The position numbers and the translations under genes were made by a program. A stretch of DNA of 64,000 bases, from assembly GCA_965203615.1 (NCBI GenBank), contig OZ241900.1, positions 3,224,001 to 3,288,000 on the forward strand, in the 5' to 3' direction. The notes under the pieces are model-generated. The model was not told the origin of the DNA. It was given only the letters and a program-made list of their open reading frames with translations, and did no database searches. This stretch comes from VXNE01 sp965203615. Lineage in GTDB: Bacteria; Pseudomonadota; Gammaproteobacteria; Pseudomonadales; Azotimanducaceae. Below, one piece after another: positions 15,717-23,807 of the stretch. Position 1 is the stretch's first letter, and each line of letters begins with the position of its first letter.

Positions 15717-16810
15717 GGGAGCGCCTCCTTGCCGAGGTGGTCGGCGGCTTCGCGCTCGCGATCATTGCCGCACCAAAGGTCCAGGTAGGTGGTGACCGGA
15801 TCGGCGCAGAACAGGTCTGGCACCGGCTCGATGGCGTCGTCGAAGAGGCTCTCGTCGGTCGTGATGTGCAGCACGACATTGGCCCCCATTCCTACGGGTC
15901 TCAAAGCCAACTTCTCTCTCAGGTCCCGAGCGCCAGCCTCGTCGGTGTAGAACGATTGGGTGGCGTCGCGACTGAAGGGCGCGATCCACTGGGCGGCGGA
16001 TGCCAGCGCATACATGGCACGAGGAAGGCCCCGTCTGGCATTGAGCACGGTGCGGGCGAGATCGTCAAACTGCCGGCCATGGAGATGCGTGTATGCGTCG
16101 AACCGGTCGCCTCGCGGCCGGCGGTAACTCTCGCGCCAGGTCCGCAGCAGGGCGTTGGGCTGGGTGAGGACGATGCCGTCGTGACGCCTGCCGACCCACT
16201 CGCGTTCGAGAAGAGACTTGCAGACGTTGCTGACGTGACCGAGGCTTGCGTTAGCGCTCCCTGCTAGGTCGGCGACCAGCCATGCCCGGTCCGGCTCCCG
16301 CAGCAGGGCACGGAGGATGGCCGCTGCTTTCGGGGTGAAGATGGAGCGGAGAGCGCGGGTCTCCGGTTTCGGCTTGGACGGAACGCTCCGTTCTATGTAG
16401 ACACCGTCGAAGACGAGACGGGCGTTGCCCTCGAGGTCGAGATACGCGACGTCGTGGTCGCGGCAGATCGCCCGCGACTCGGGGGATAGGTAGGGAGTGA
16501 CCAAGATCGGAACGAACTGCTCGACCCGATGCGACGTGTCACCCTCGGGCATGTGAGCCACCAGGCTCTCTAGCTGGTAGACGGCCGAGCGCACGAACCG
16601 TGGTGCACCGTGCGCTTTGACCTCGATGACGAGCAGGTGAGTGGCGTCGCCGTAGTTCACCTGAACCAATCCGTCGGCTTCGCGGTCGCTCCCCGCCTGA
16701 CGGATTAGGGCGAGCGGAGTGACCTCGGCACCAGGGAGGCAACGCAACAGGTCGCGGACCGCTGCCAAACCCGCCTCTTCTAGCTCTTTCTCCATTTTTA
16801 TACGTTTCAT
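15704..16810 (-). CDS. AbiEi-family antitoxin / regulator
   Basis: This 368-residue protein belongs to the long AbiEi-like class. The first about 120 residues contain HLLVIEVKAHG, an ExK motif after an acidic strand, reminiscent of a PD-(D/E)XK-like fold. A winged helix follows (residues about 165-215: TPKAAAILRALLREPDRAW, then SLGHVSNVCKSLLERE), suited to DNA binding. The C-terminal domain probably contacts or antagonises the toxin. AbiEi proteins repress their own operon by binding inverted repeats, and a 6-bp-arm inverted repeat covers the start. ATG 16810 is used; ATG 16795 is an alternative. Confidence 0.75.
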   Translation of the reverse strand: MKRIKMEKELEEAGLAAVRDLLRCLPGAEVTPLALIRQAGSDREADGLVQVNYGDATHLLVIEVKAHGAPRFVRSAVYQLESLVAHMPEGDTSHRVEQFVPILVTPYLSPESRAICRDHDVAYLDLEGNARLVFDGVYIERSVPSKPKPETRALRSIFTPKAAAILRALLREPDRAWLVADLAGSANASLGHVSNVCKSLLEREWVGRRHDGIVLTQPNALLRTWRESYRRPRGDRFDAYTHLHGRQFDDLARTVLNARRGLPRAMYALASAAQWIAPFSRDATQSFYTDEAGARDLREKLALRPVGMGANVVLHITTDESLFDDAIEPVPDLFCADPVTTYLDLWCGNDREREAADHLGKEALPWIE

Positions 16811-16840
16811 CGTTTGGTGAAACTACCTTTTTTAGTGAAA
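16804..16840 (-). promoter_or_regulatory. Inverted and direct repeats at the AbiE operon start
   Basis: GTTTCA (16804-16809) and TGAAAC (16818-16823) form an inverted repeat with an 8-base spacer over the abiEi start codon. GTGAAA recurs at 16817-16822 and 16835-16840, 18 bases apart. AbiEi antitoxins are known to repress by binding inverted repeats near their start, so these are candidate operators. Confidence 0.45.
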
Positions 16841-16981
16841 TAGGGCAAGTGGTACGGACGAACGAATCGATCATGGCCATGTCCGCAGGCGATGACAGCG
16901 TGAAGCATCGAAATGTCGGCAGTTGACTGGTGTTACTGACACTTTGATCCCCTGCATCTGATCGGGTTACGCTGGCGAACC

Positions 16982-17458
16982 ATGCTTGGTCAGATGCCCA
17001 TACAACCGCCGGCGATTGCCGACAAATCGAAGTCTGAGGCGAGCCTCGCGCACCTTCGTCACCTCGGTATAGGGACTCTCTTCCGACCGTGTGACGCGGC
17101 CGACCTCGGCGTCGACACACGCAAACTGAGGCGGCTGGTGGACGAGGGTGCCGTGGAGCGCGTCGCCCGCGGTTTATACCGCTTCACGGACGCCGAGCCG
17201 ACCGAGCACTACACGCTGGCCGCCGTTTGCGCGCGAGTCCCAGGGGCCATCGTCTGCCTCCTTACCGCCTTGGGCGTGTACGGCCTCGGCACGCAACTAC
17301 CACAACATGTCTGGATCGCCATCCCGCACAAAGCCCGCTCGCCCCGACTTCCCTCGTTGCCGGTCGAGATAGTTCGCTTTTCCGCAGCGTCGCTACGCTA
17401 CGGGGTGGTCGAGGCGTCCTTTGAGGGTGTTCCCGCGCGCATCACGATCACCGCCTGA
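16982..17458 (+). CDS. AbiEi_4-type antitoxin-like protein, C-terminally short
   Basis: This 158-residue protein has an N-terminal winged helix (HLRHLGIGTLFRPCDAADLG, then RKLRRLVDEGAVERVARGLY). The AbiEi_4 core is next: EHYTLAAVCARVPGAIVCLL and HVWIAIPHKARSP. The sequence ends at VPARITITA, where relatives I recall continue for another 40 or more residues (usually ...RITSPARTVVD...). It is therefore probably truncated, and no AbiEii toxin follows. The hsdS start is 16 bases downstream. A weak promoter, TTGATC (16944-16949) with 17-bp spacing to TTACGC (16967-16972), would give a leaderless transcript. It may now serve as the promoter region for hsdS. Confidence 0.65.
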   Translation: MLGQMPIQPPAIADKSKSEASLAHLRHLGIGTLFRPCDAADLGVDTRKLRRLVDEGAVERVARGLYRFTDAEPTEHYTLAAVCARVPGAIVCLLTALGVYGLGTQLPQHVWIAIPHKARSPRLPSLPVEIVRFSAASLRYGVVEASFEGVPARITITA

Positions 17459-17474
17459 CGTAAGCGAGAACGCA

Positions 17475-18875
17475 GTGATCGACGCAACCAATGGACTGGT
17501 GCAGTCACACTTTCGACGCTATCCCGCCTACAAAGGCTCAGGTACCCAGTGGCTGAGCGAGATACCAACCCACTGGGAGACTCTCGCCCTTAGCCGAGTG
17601 ACAATCTCAAGATGCGATGGACCATTCGGTAGTGCGCTGAAGTCCGAACACTACTCAGAGTTCGGCGTTCGAGTGGTTCGTCTCCAGAATATCGGCTGGG
17701 CACAATTCAGTAACGCAGATGCTGCCTACCTCGACAAGGCATACGTCGGTCAGCTCGGCGACCATGGCGTCAACGGAGAGGACATCCTGATAGCTGGCCT
17801 TGGTGACGATAGGCATCCAGTCGGACGCGCTTGTGTAGCGCCAGTCGAGATCGAACCAGCAATGGTGAAGGCAGATTGCTTTCGCTTTCGGGTAGATCCG
17901 CGACGTGCAATGCCACGCTTTGTTGCATTTCAACTGTCTGCCACTGCGTTAGCCGTCGCGGGGCATCACGCGACTGGAGCGACGCGCACCAGGTTGAACC
18001 TTTCAGCTAATGCCAAGCGAAAAATCGCCTTGCCCCCACTGGCAGAGCAAGAAGCCATCGCGATCTTCCTCGACCGCAAATCCACAAAGATTGACGCGCT
18101 GGTGGCGAGGAACAATCAACTGATCGAGCTTCTTCAGGAAAAACGGGCCTCCGTCGTTACCCGTGCCGTCACACGGGGACTCGATCCGAACGTCCCTACG
18201 ACGGATTCCGGCGTCGCGTGGCTTGGCAGTATCCCAACGCACTGGGAGACTCTCGCCCTTGGTCATGTGACAATCGCAAAATGCGACGGGCCATTCGGTA
18301 GCGGACTGAAGTCCGAGCATTACTCGGAATTCGGCGTTCGAGTGGTGCGTCTCCAGAACATCGGCTGGGCACATTTCTCCAACGCAGATGCGGCATATCT
18401 CGACACAGAATATGCCGGGCAACTCGGCGACCATGGGGTCGAAACGGAGGACATTCTAATAGCTGGCCTTGGAGACGATGGGCACCCGGTCGGTCGGGCC
18501 TGTGTAGCGCCAAGCGAGATCGAACCAGCAATGGTGAAGGCAGATTGCTTTCGCTTTCGTCTAAATCAGCGACGTGTGTCGCCACGCTTTGCTGCATTTC
18601 AACTGTCTGCTACTGCGTCAGCGGTTGCGGGTCACCACGCAACTGGAGCGACGCGGACCAGAATGACCCTATCAGCTAATGCCAAGCGAAAGATCGCACT
18701 TCCCCCGCTGGCAGAGCAAGAAGCAATCGCGGTCTTCCTCGGCCGAGAGACCACAAAGATCGATGCCCTCATCGCCAAAATCCGCCAAGCCATCGACCAC
18801 CTCAACGAGTACCGCACCGCCCTGATCTCCGCAGCGGTCACCGGCAAGATCGATGTGCGGGGGATGGCTCAATGA
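17475..18875 (+). CDS. hsdS: Type I restriction-modification specificity subunit with duplicated TRDs
   Basis: This 466-residue HsdS has two target-recognition domains, each followed by a conserved helical spacer (LPPLAEQEAIAIFLDRKS...). By hand alignment, residues 39-211 and 262-434 differ at only 27 of 173 positions. HsdS normally has two unrelated TRDs reading different half-sites, so near-identical TRDs imply recognition of a near-palindromic bipartite target. I chose GTG 17475, which follows a purine-rich GCGAGAA and removes an upstream extension shared with the antitoxin frame. The gene assembles with HsdM and HsdR on the same strand. A full-length second half makes it likely functional. 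Confidence 0.9.
   Translation: MIDATNGLVQSHFRRYPAYKGSGTQWLSEIPTHWETLALSRVTISRCDGPFGSALKSEHYSEFGVRVVRLQNIGWAQFSNADAAYLDKAYVGQLGDHGVNGEDILIAGLGDDRHPVGRACVAPVEIEPAMVKADCFRFRVDPRRAMPRFVAFQLSATALAVAGHHATGATRTRLNLSANAKRKIALPPLAEQEAIAIFLDRKSTKIDALVARNNQLIELLQEKRASVVTRAVTRGLDPNVPTTDSGVAWLGSIPTHWETLALGHVTIAKCDGPFGSGLKSEHYSEFGVRVVRLQNIGWAHFSNADAAYLDTEYAGQLGDHGVETEDILIAGLGDDGHPVGRACVAPSEIEPAMVKADCFRFRLNQRRVSPRFAAFQLSATASAVAGHHATGATRTRMTLSANAKRKIALPPLAEQEAIAVFLGRETTKIDALIAKIRQAIDHLNEYRTALISAAVTGKIDVRGMAQ
17589..18776 (+). repeat. hsdS: Intragenic direct duplication in hsdS
   Basis: Two copies of about 520 bp (17589-18107 and 18258-18776), offset by 669 bp, encode the near-identical TRD plus spacer units. 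Long stretches of DNA are identical between copies, so homologous recombination between them could delete one TRD. Confidence 0.85.
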
Positions 18876-19013
18876 GCCTTGATCTGTGCGTCACGGCACC
18901 ACCCACCGCGCACGATGTAGGCTGTGACAAGCTATGACATCGAGCTGTGACATGCTGCGGCACCAGGTTATGACGCCGAAGAACAGAGGCCACCGCAAAG
19001 AGGAAGCGCCCGC

Positions 19014-22000
19014 ATGACCATCAACATCTCCGAACGCGCCTTCGAAGACGTGATCGAGTGCGCGCTGCTGCGATACGGACCGGATGCGTGCCCGGAAGAT
19101 AGGGGCGAGGTGTGCGAGGCGACGTCGGCGTACGAAGCTGGTCCGATGCCAGGGGGCTATCTCAAGCGCAGGGCGGAGGACTACGACCGCCGACTCTGCT
19201 TGCTCACGGGCGATGTGGTCGATTTCCTTCTCGCGACACAGCCGAAGGAGTGGGCCAAGCTCAAGCAGCACCACGGCGCCGATGTGAAGTCGCGCTTTCT
19301 CGGGCGGCTGTCGCGCGAGATCGCCCGGCGCGGCGCACTCGACGTGCTGCGCAACGGCGTGAAGGACTCGGGCTGCACGTTTCGACTCGCGTACTTCCGG
19401 CCCGCGAGCGGGCTGAACGAGGAATTGCAGCGGCTGCACGCGGCCAATCTTTTCGCGGTGGTGCGGCAACTTCGATTCAGCGAAGGGAACGAACAGAGCC
19501 TCGACCTCGCGCTGTTCCTGAACGGTGTCCCCATCTTCACGGCGGAACTCAAGAATCCGCTCAACGGCCAGGACGTGGAGGACGCGATCCGCCAGTATCA
19601 GTCCGCCCGGGACCCGCGCGAGCCGCTGTTCGGCTACGGGCGCTGCCTCGCCCACTTCGCAGTGGACCCGGAGCAGGTATTCGTCACGACCGAACTCGCT
19701 GCGGCGAAGACCCGATTCCTGCCGTTCAACCAAGGGCGTTTCGGCGGAGCGGGCAACCCGCCGGTCCCGCCTACACAGGAGGGCGGGTTCCCGACGCAAT
19801 ATCTCTGGGAACAGGTCTGGGCGCGGGACAGCGTGCTGGACCTCATCCGGCAATTCATCCATGAGGTGGAAGTGGAAGATGATCGCGGGCGCAAGACCGG
19901 CGCGCGCTTCCTCATCTTTCCGCGCTACCAGCAACTCGATTGCGTGCGCCAGCTTGTGGCCCACGCGAAGGAATACGGCACGGGAAAGCGCTACCTGATC
20001 CAGCACTCGGCGGGCAGCGGCAAGAGCTTCACCATCGCCTGGCTCGCCCATCAGCTTTCCGTGCTGCACGACCACAACGACCGGCGCGTCTTCGACTCGG
20101 TTGTGGTGGTGACCGACCGCCGCGTGCTCGACCGCCAGCTTCAGCGCAGCATTCGTCAGTTCGAGCAGACCCTGGGCGTAGTCGAGAACATCGACCACAC
20201 CTCGCGCCAGCTTCGCGAGGCGCTTGAGGCGGGAAGAACGATCATCGTCACGACGCTGCAGAAGTTCCCCGTCATCGCCGAGCAGATTGGCGAGCTTCCG
20301 GGCCAGCGCTTCGCGGTGATCGTGGATGAAGCGCACTCGTCGCAATCAGGCGAGAGCACGAAGAGCCTCAAGGCGGTGCTGTCGGCGGAGAGCCTGGAAG
20401 AAGCCGAGCAGGAGGAAGCGGGCGCCGAGACGCCGGAAGACGAGATCGAGGACCGGGTACTTGAGGAGATCCGTCGCCGGGGACGGCTGCCGAACCTCTC
20501 GACGTTCGCATTCACGGCGACCCCGAAGGCGAAGACGCTTGAGCTCTTCGGGCGCAAGGGGGACGACGGCAAATTCCAGCCCTTCCATCTGTACAGCATG
20601 AGGCAGGCGATCGAGGAGGGGTTCATTCTCGATGTGCTGGCGAACTACACGACCTACCGGGCCTACTGGCGCCTGCTGAAGAAGGTCGAGGACGACCCGC
20701 GCTACGACAAGCGCAAGGCCGAGTTTCTGCTGAAGTCGTTCGTCGATGTGAATCCGCACGCCATCCGGGAGAAAGTCGCAATCTGCGTCGAGCATTTCGC
20801 GGCGCAGGTCGCGGGCGAGATCGACGGGCGCGCCAAGGCCATGATCGTCACCCGCTCGCGCCTGCACGCGGTGCGCACCAAGCTCGCCCTCGACGACTGC
20901 CTGGCGGAGAAAGGCCATACGTGGAAGGCGCTGGTTGCGTTCTCCGGCAGGGTGCGGGACGGCGGAATGGACTACACCGAGTCGGGCATGAACTCCGCCG
21001 GCGAGGACCGGGTCATCGGCGAGCGCCAGACGGCAGCCGAGTTCGAGAAACCCGAATACCGTTTCCTGGTGGTCGCAAGCAAGTTTCAGACAGGTTTCGA
21101 CCAGCCCCTGCTCCACACGATGTACGTCGACAAGAAGCTCGGCGGCGTGAACGCGGTGCAGACGCTCTCCCGCCTGAACCGCACCCACCCCGGCAAGCGC
21201 GGCACGATGGTGCTCGACTTCGCCAACGAAGCCGAGGAGATCAGGAAGGCCTTCGAGCCGTACTACGAAACCACCCTGCTCTCGGAGGAAACGGACCCCA
21301 ACCTCCTCTACGACGTTCAGGGCAGTCTGCTCGACTTCGGCGTGTTCGGAGCGCCCGATGTCGAGACCTTCGCCCGTGCGTACTTCGGCACGAAGGCGAC
21401 CCAAGATCGGCTGTACGCTGTCTTGGAGCCGCCGCGACAGCGCTTCGCCGAACTGGTCGAAGACGAGTGTCGCGACTTCCGCAGCCAGCTTTCGGACTAC
21501 GTGCGACTGTACGCCTTTCTCTCCCAGGTGCTGACGTTCGCCGACCCCGACCTTGAGAAGCTCTACGTCTTCGCGCGTTACCTGCGTCGGTTGCTGCCCG
21601 CCGATTTCGACAAGCTGCCTGTCGAAGTGCAGCAGAGCATCGACATGGAGTCCTACCGCATCCAGCGCACCAGCCGCGGCCGCATCGCGCTCGAACGCCA
21701 AGCTCGCCCACTCGATCCTGCGGGGAGCAAATCTGGCCGCACCTTAGACGACGAGATGGAAACGCTCTCGCGGATCATCGAGGCACTGAACGATCGCTTC
21801 GGCCTCAACCTCGGCCCCGAGCACCGCGTCACGCTTGAGTCGATCCGTTCGGCATTGGACGAAGACGCTGGCCTCGACGCCAGCGCCCGCGTCAACACCC
21901 GCGAGAACGTGCGGCTGACTTTCGACCCGAAGGTCGAGGACAAGATTCAGGAGATCGTCGAGACCAACTTCGATCTATACCGGCGCATCACGGACGATCC

Positions 22001-22433
22001 TGATTTCGGGCGGGTGCTCAAGAACTTTCTCTTTGACGACTACATCCGACGGCATCGGCGGGCGGAGGAACTGCTGAAGCTGCGGCCGTCGAAGACGCTG
22101 GCGTTCGAGCCGAGCTTGCGGTGGGATTTGGAGGCGGACCGCAAGGATGAAAGGAAGGTGACCCACGGAGTGCTCAAGACTATCGCGGGGTTTCTGAATA
22201 CTGAGGGCGGGGATTTGCTGATCGGGGTGGATGGTGATGGCAATGTGGTTGGGATCGAGCATGATCGGCTGGGGAGTGACGACGGGTTTTTGCGGCATTT
22301 GGCGCAGGTTGTGCGGGAGGGGCTTGGTGACGGTGCCGGTGCTTGTGTCGAGGCCGGGATGCAGGTTGTTGAGGGGAAGACGGTTTGTCTGGTGAGTTGT
22401 CAGCGGAGTTCGGAGGCGGTGGTTTTGCGGTGA
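19014..22433 (+). CDS. hsdR: Type I restriction endonuclease motor subunit with C-terminal AlbA/Schlafen-like domain
   Basis: This is a 1139-residue HsdR. The N-terminal nuclease has LDLALFLNGVPIFTAELKN, with D164, E178 and K180 forming the PD-(D/E)XK core. The SF2 translocase follows, with Walker A HSAGSGKSF (331-339) and DEAH box (438-441). A helical C-terminal region comes next. Unusually, residues about 1030-1139 (TLAFEPSLRWDLE..., FLNTEGGDLLIGVDGDGN) match the start of an AlbA_2/Schlafen-type domain. The protein ends after about 110 residues of it, where relatives continue with another strand. The last 250 bases are also more G/T-rich than the rest, suggesting a later fusion or a truncation. 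Confidence 0.92.
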   Translation: MTINISERAFEDVIECALLRYGPDACPEDRGEVCEATSAYEAGPMPGGYLKRRAEDYDRRLCLLTGDVVDFLLATQPKEWAKLKQHHGADVKSRFLGRLSREIARRGALDVLRNGVKDSGCTFRLAYFRPASGLNEELQRLHAANLFAVVRQLRFSEGNEQSLDLALFLNGVPIFTAELKNPLNGQDVEDAIRQYQSARDPREPLFGYGRCLAHFAVDPEQVFVTTELAAAKTRFLPFNQGRFGGAGNPPVPPTQEGGFPTQYLWEQVWARDSVLDLIRQFIHEVEVEDDRGRKTGARFLIFPRYQQLDCVRQLVAHAKEYGTGKRYLIQHSAGSGKSFTIAWLAHQLSVLHDHNDRRVFDSVVVVTDRRVLDRQLQRSIRQFEQTLGVVENIDHTSRQLREALEAGRTIIVTTLQKFPVIAEQIGELPGQRFAVIVDEAHSSQSGESTKSLKAVLSAESLEEAEQEEAGAETPEDEIEDRVLEEIRRRGRLPNLSTFAFTATPKAKTLELFGRKGDDGKFQPFHLYSMRQAIEEGFILDVLANYTTYRAYWRLLKKVEDDPRYDKRKAEFLLKSFVDVNPHAIREKVAICVEHFAAQVAGEIDGRAKAMIVTRSRLHAVRTKLALDDCLAEKGHTWKALVAFSGRVRDGGMDYTESGMNSAGEDRVIGERQTAAEFEKPEYRFLVVASKFQTGFDQPLLHTMYVDKKLGGVNAVQTLSRLNRTHPGKRGTMVLDFANEAEEIRKAFEPYYETTLLSEETDPNLLYDVQGSLLDFGVFGAPDVETFARAYFGTKATQDRLYAVLEPPRQRFAELVEDECRDFRSQLSDYVRLYAFLSQVLTFADPDLEKLYVFARYLRRLLPADFDKLPVEVQQSIDMESYRIQRTSRGRIALERQARPLDPAGSKSGRTLDDEMETLSRIIEALNDRFGLNLGPEHRVTLESIRSALDEDAGLDASARVNTRENVRLTFDPKVEDKIQEIVETNFDLYRRITDDPDFGRVLKNFLFDDYIRRHRRAEELLKLRPSKTLAFEPSLRWDLEADRKDERKVTHGVLKTIAGFLNTEGGDLLIGVDGDGNVVGIEHDRLGSDDGFLRHLAQVVREGLGDGAGACVEAGMQVVEGKTVCLVSCQRSSEAVVLR

Positions 22434-23057
22434 GCGGGGTTGGAGTCAGGCGAGAGTCACCCCAAGCCTCCATCGCGGTCACGCACCCCGGCGACGACAG
22501 CGCCAAGTACGGACTGCAGCCCCCGCGCCCCGCTAATCAGGCGTCCGGTCTACCCGTGGCAGAGGGTCTTTATTGGTCAAGCAGCTTCCATCCAAGCTGA
22601 GTGTTCGCGCGTTGGGGAGATGTGGGCGACCTCCCCCTTGCAACCCCCTCAAGCACATTGAGCACTGAGAGCACATGAGCACAATGGAGCACGAAGTACT
22701 TATCACGCTGAGCACAACGCCCTACCCTTAAGTGCTTGACGGCCCTTGATTTTCCGCGATACCGCATTGCACGACAAAGCCGGAGCCCGCATAGCTTGCG
22801 CAGCTCATGCATTCTGGTGCGCAGCAAGATGGTCAGACATGCTCACCCAAGTGGTGATATTTTCATTGCAACTCGACCCCTTGAGATGGACGCTGGTCCC
22901 AACCTGAACGGTAGCGGGATCGCGCCTCACCAAGAACGTCCAACACTCGATGGTGAGGTGCTAACCACATTCATGCCAGCTACCGAAAAGGCTAGGGCCA
23001 CGGCGTCCAACCCCGTGGTCCGCCCTCAAACTAGACCGCAACAACTGGAGAATCACG
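22434..23057. other. Intergenic region with clustered GAGCAC motifs
   Basis: I see no convincing gene in these 624 bases. GAGCAC recurs at 22660, 22669, 22677, 22687 and 22710, with irregular 8-23-base spacing, in an otherwise unremarkable stretch. A ribosome-binding site (GGAGA) close to 23058 belongs to the next gene. Confidence 0.4.
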
Positions 23058-23582
23058 ATGTCTCTCAAGGCAGTTCAGAAGAAGAAGCTCAGGATGCGCG
23101 CAACGCTTTGGCCGGATGTGTCAGATGAAGACCTCTGGCACCGGAAGACGTCGGATGGGTGGCTAACCCTACCCCGCGCTTTCCCTATCATCTTGCGCAT
23201 CATGGATGTCCTTGCCGACAAAGGCAAACCCGTGTCGCCGACATACTTGGACTTGTGGTGCCGGACGTATGACGACTCGTTCGTGGTGGCATCGAAACCG
23301 CAAGAGATGGCGTTCTATGCAGGGTTTACGGGGCAGCGCGCCCAGCACACGTGGATCGCGAGAGTACGGCAATTGGCTGAACTGGGATTCATTCGGTTGG
23401 CCAACGGGGCCACAGGTCCAGCGCACTATGTCCTCATACTCAATCCTTTCCGCGTGATCAAGGAACACATCGAAGCTGGCCGGGTTAGCGCAACCTTCGA
23501 GAACACCCTGATCGACCGGATGATCGAGATTGGGGCGGGCGATCTCGACGACGAGGAAGATGATGACGAAGACGAGGATTAG
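23058..23582 (+). CDS. Conserved hypothetical protein with winged-helix features
   Basis: This 174-residue protein contains MALYAGFTGQ-like and HTWIARVRQLAELGFIRL segments that look like a winged helix: recognition-type helix, then a beta hairpin (PAHYVLILNPF). It ends in an extremely acidic tail (DLDDEEDDDEDED). I recall similar proteins of unknown function in mobile or defence islands (LW..K...G..T.PR...). GGAGA about 8 bases before the ATG is a good ribosome site. The acidic tail could mimic DNA or bind a basic partner. It lies between hsdR and a large nuclease-like protein and may regulate either. Confidence 0.65.
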   Translation: MSLKAVQKKKLRMRATLWPDVSDEDLWHRKTSDGWLTLPRAFPIILRIMDVLADKGKPVSPTYLDLWCRTYDDSFVVASKPQEMAFYAGFTGQRAQHTWIARVRQLAELGFIRLANGATGPAHYVLILNPFRVIKEHIEAGRVSATFENTLIDRMIEIGAGDLDDEEDDDEDED

Positions 23583-23585
23583 GGC

Positions 23586-23795
23586 GTGATCGCCTCCGGT
23601 TTCTATGCGAGCAATCCGCTGGATCTCGCAAAGCTCCAGAGAAAGGTAGCGGCGATGGCAAAGAAGGTGGCGCGGTGGTCGTCAGCGGACTCGCACCCCG
23701 CGCCTCGTGTCACAGTACCGCGGCGGATCGCCCGGCGCGATATAGCCCCCAAAGCCCTGTGCAATATCCAAGCACGGGTGCATAAACAGGACTGA
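23586..23795 (+). CDS. Possible small ORF between island genes
   Basis: A 69-codon frame opens with GTG four bases after the stop of the preceding gene and encodes a basic peptide (LAKLQRKVAAMAKKVARW). I recognise no family. Tight spacing is the only support, and it may be fortuitous. Confidence 0.22.
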   Translation: MIASGFYASNPLDLAKLQRKVAAMAKKVARWSSADSHPAPRVTVPRRIARRDIAPKALCNIQARVHKQD

Positions 23796-23807
23796 ACAGA
23801 ATTCGAT

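Noticed and set aside
18891..21701. Two long minus-strand frames (18891-20345 and 20346-21701)
   Set aside because: Both are antisense to hsdR, whose nuclease and helicase motifs are intact.
22736..23128. 130-codon plus-strand frame before the 23058 gene
   Set aside because: Overlaps the well-supported 23058 gene in another frame and shows no domain or ribosome site.
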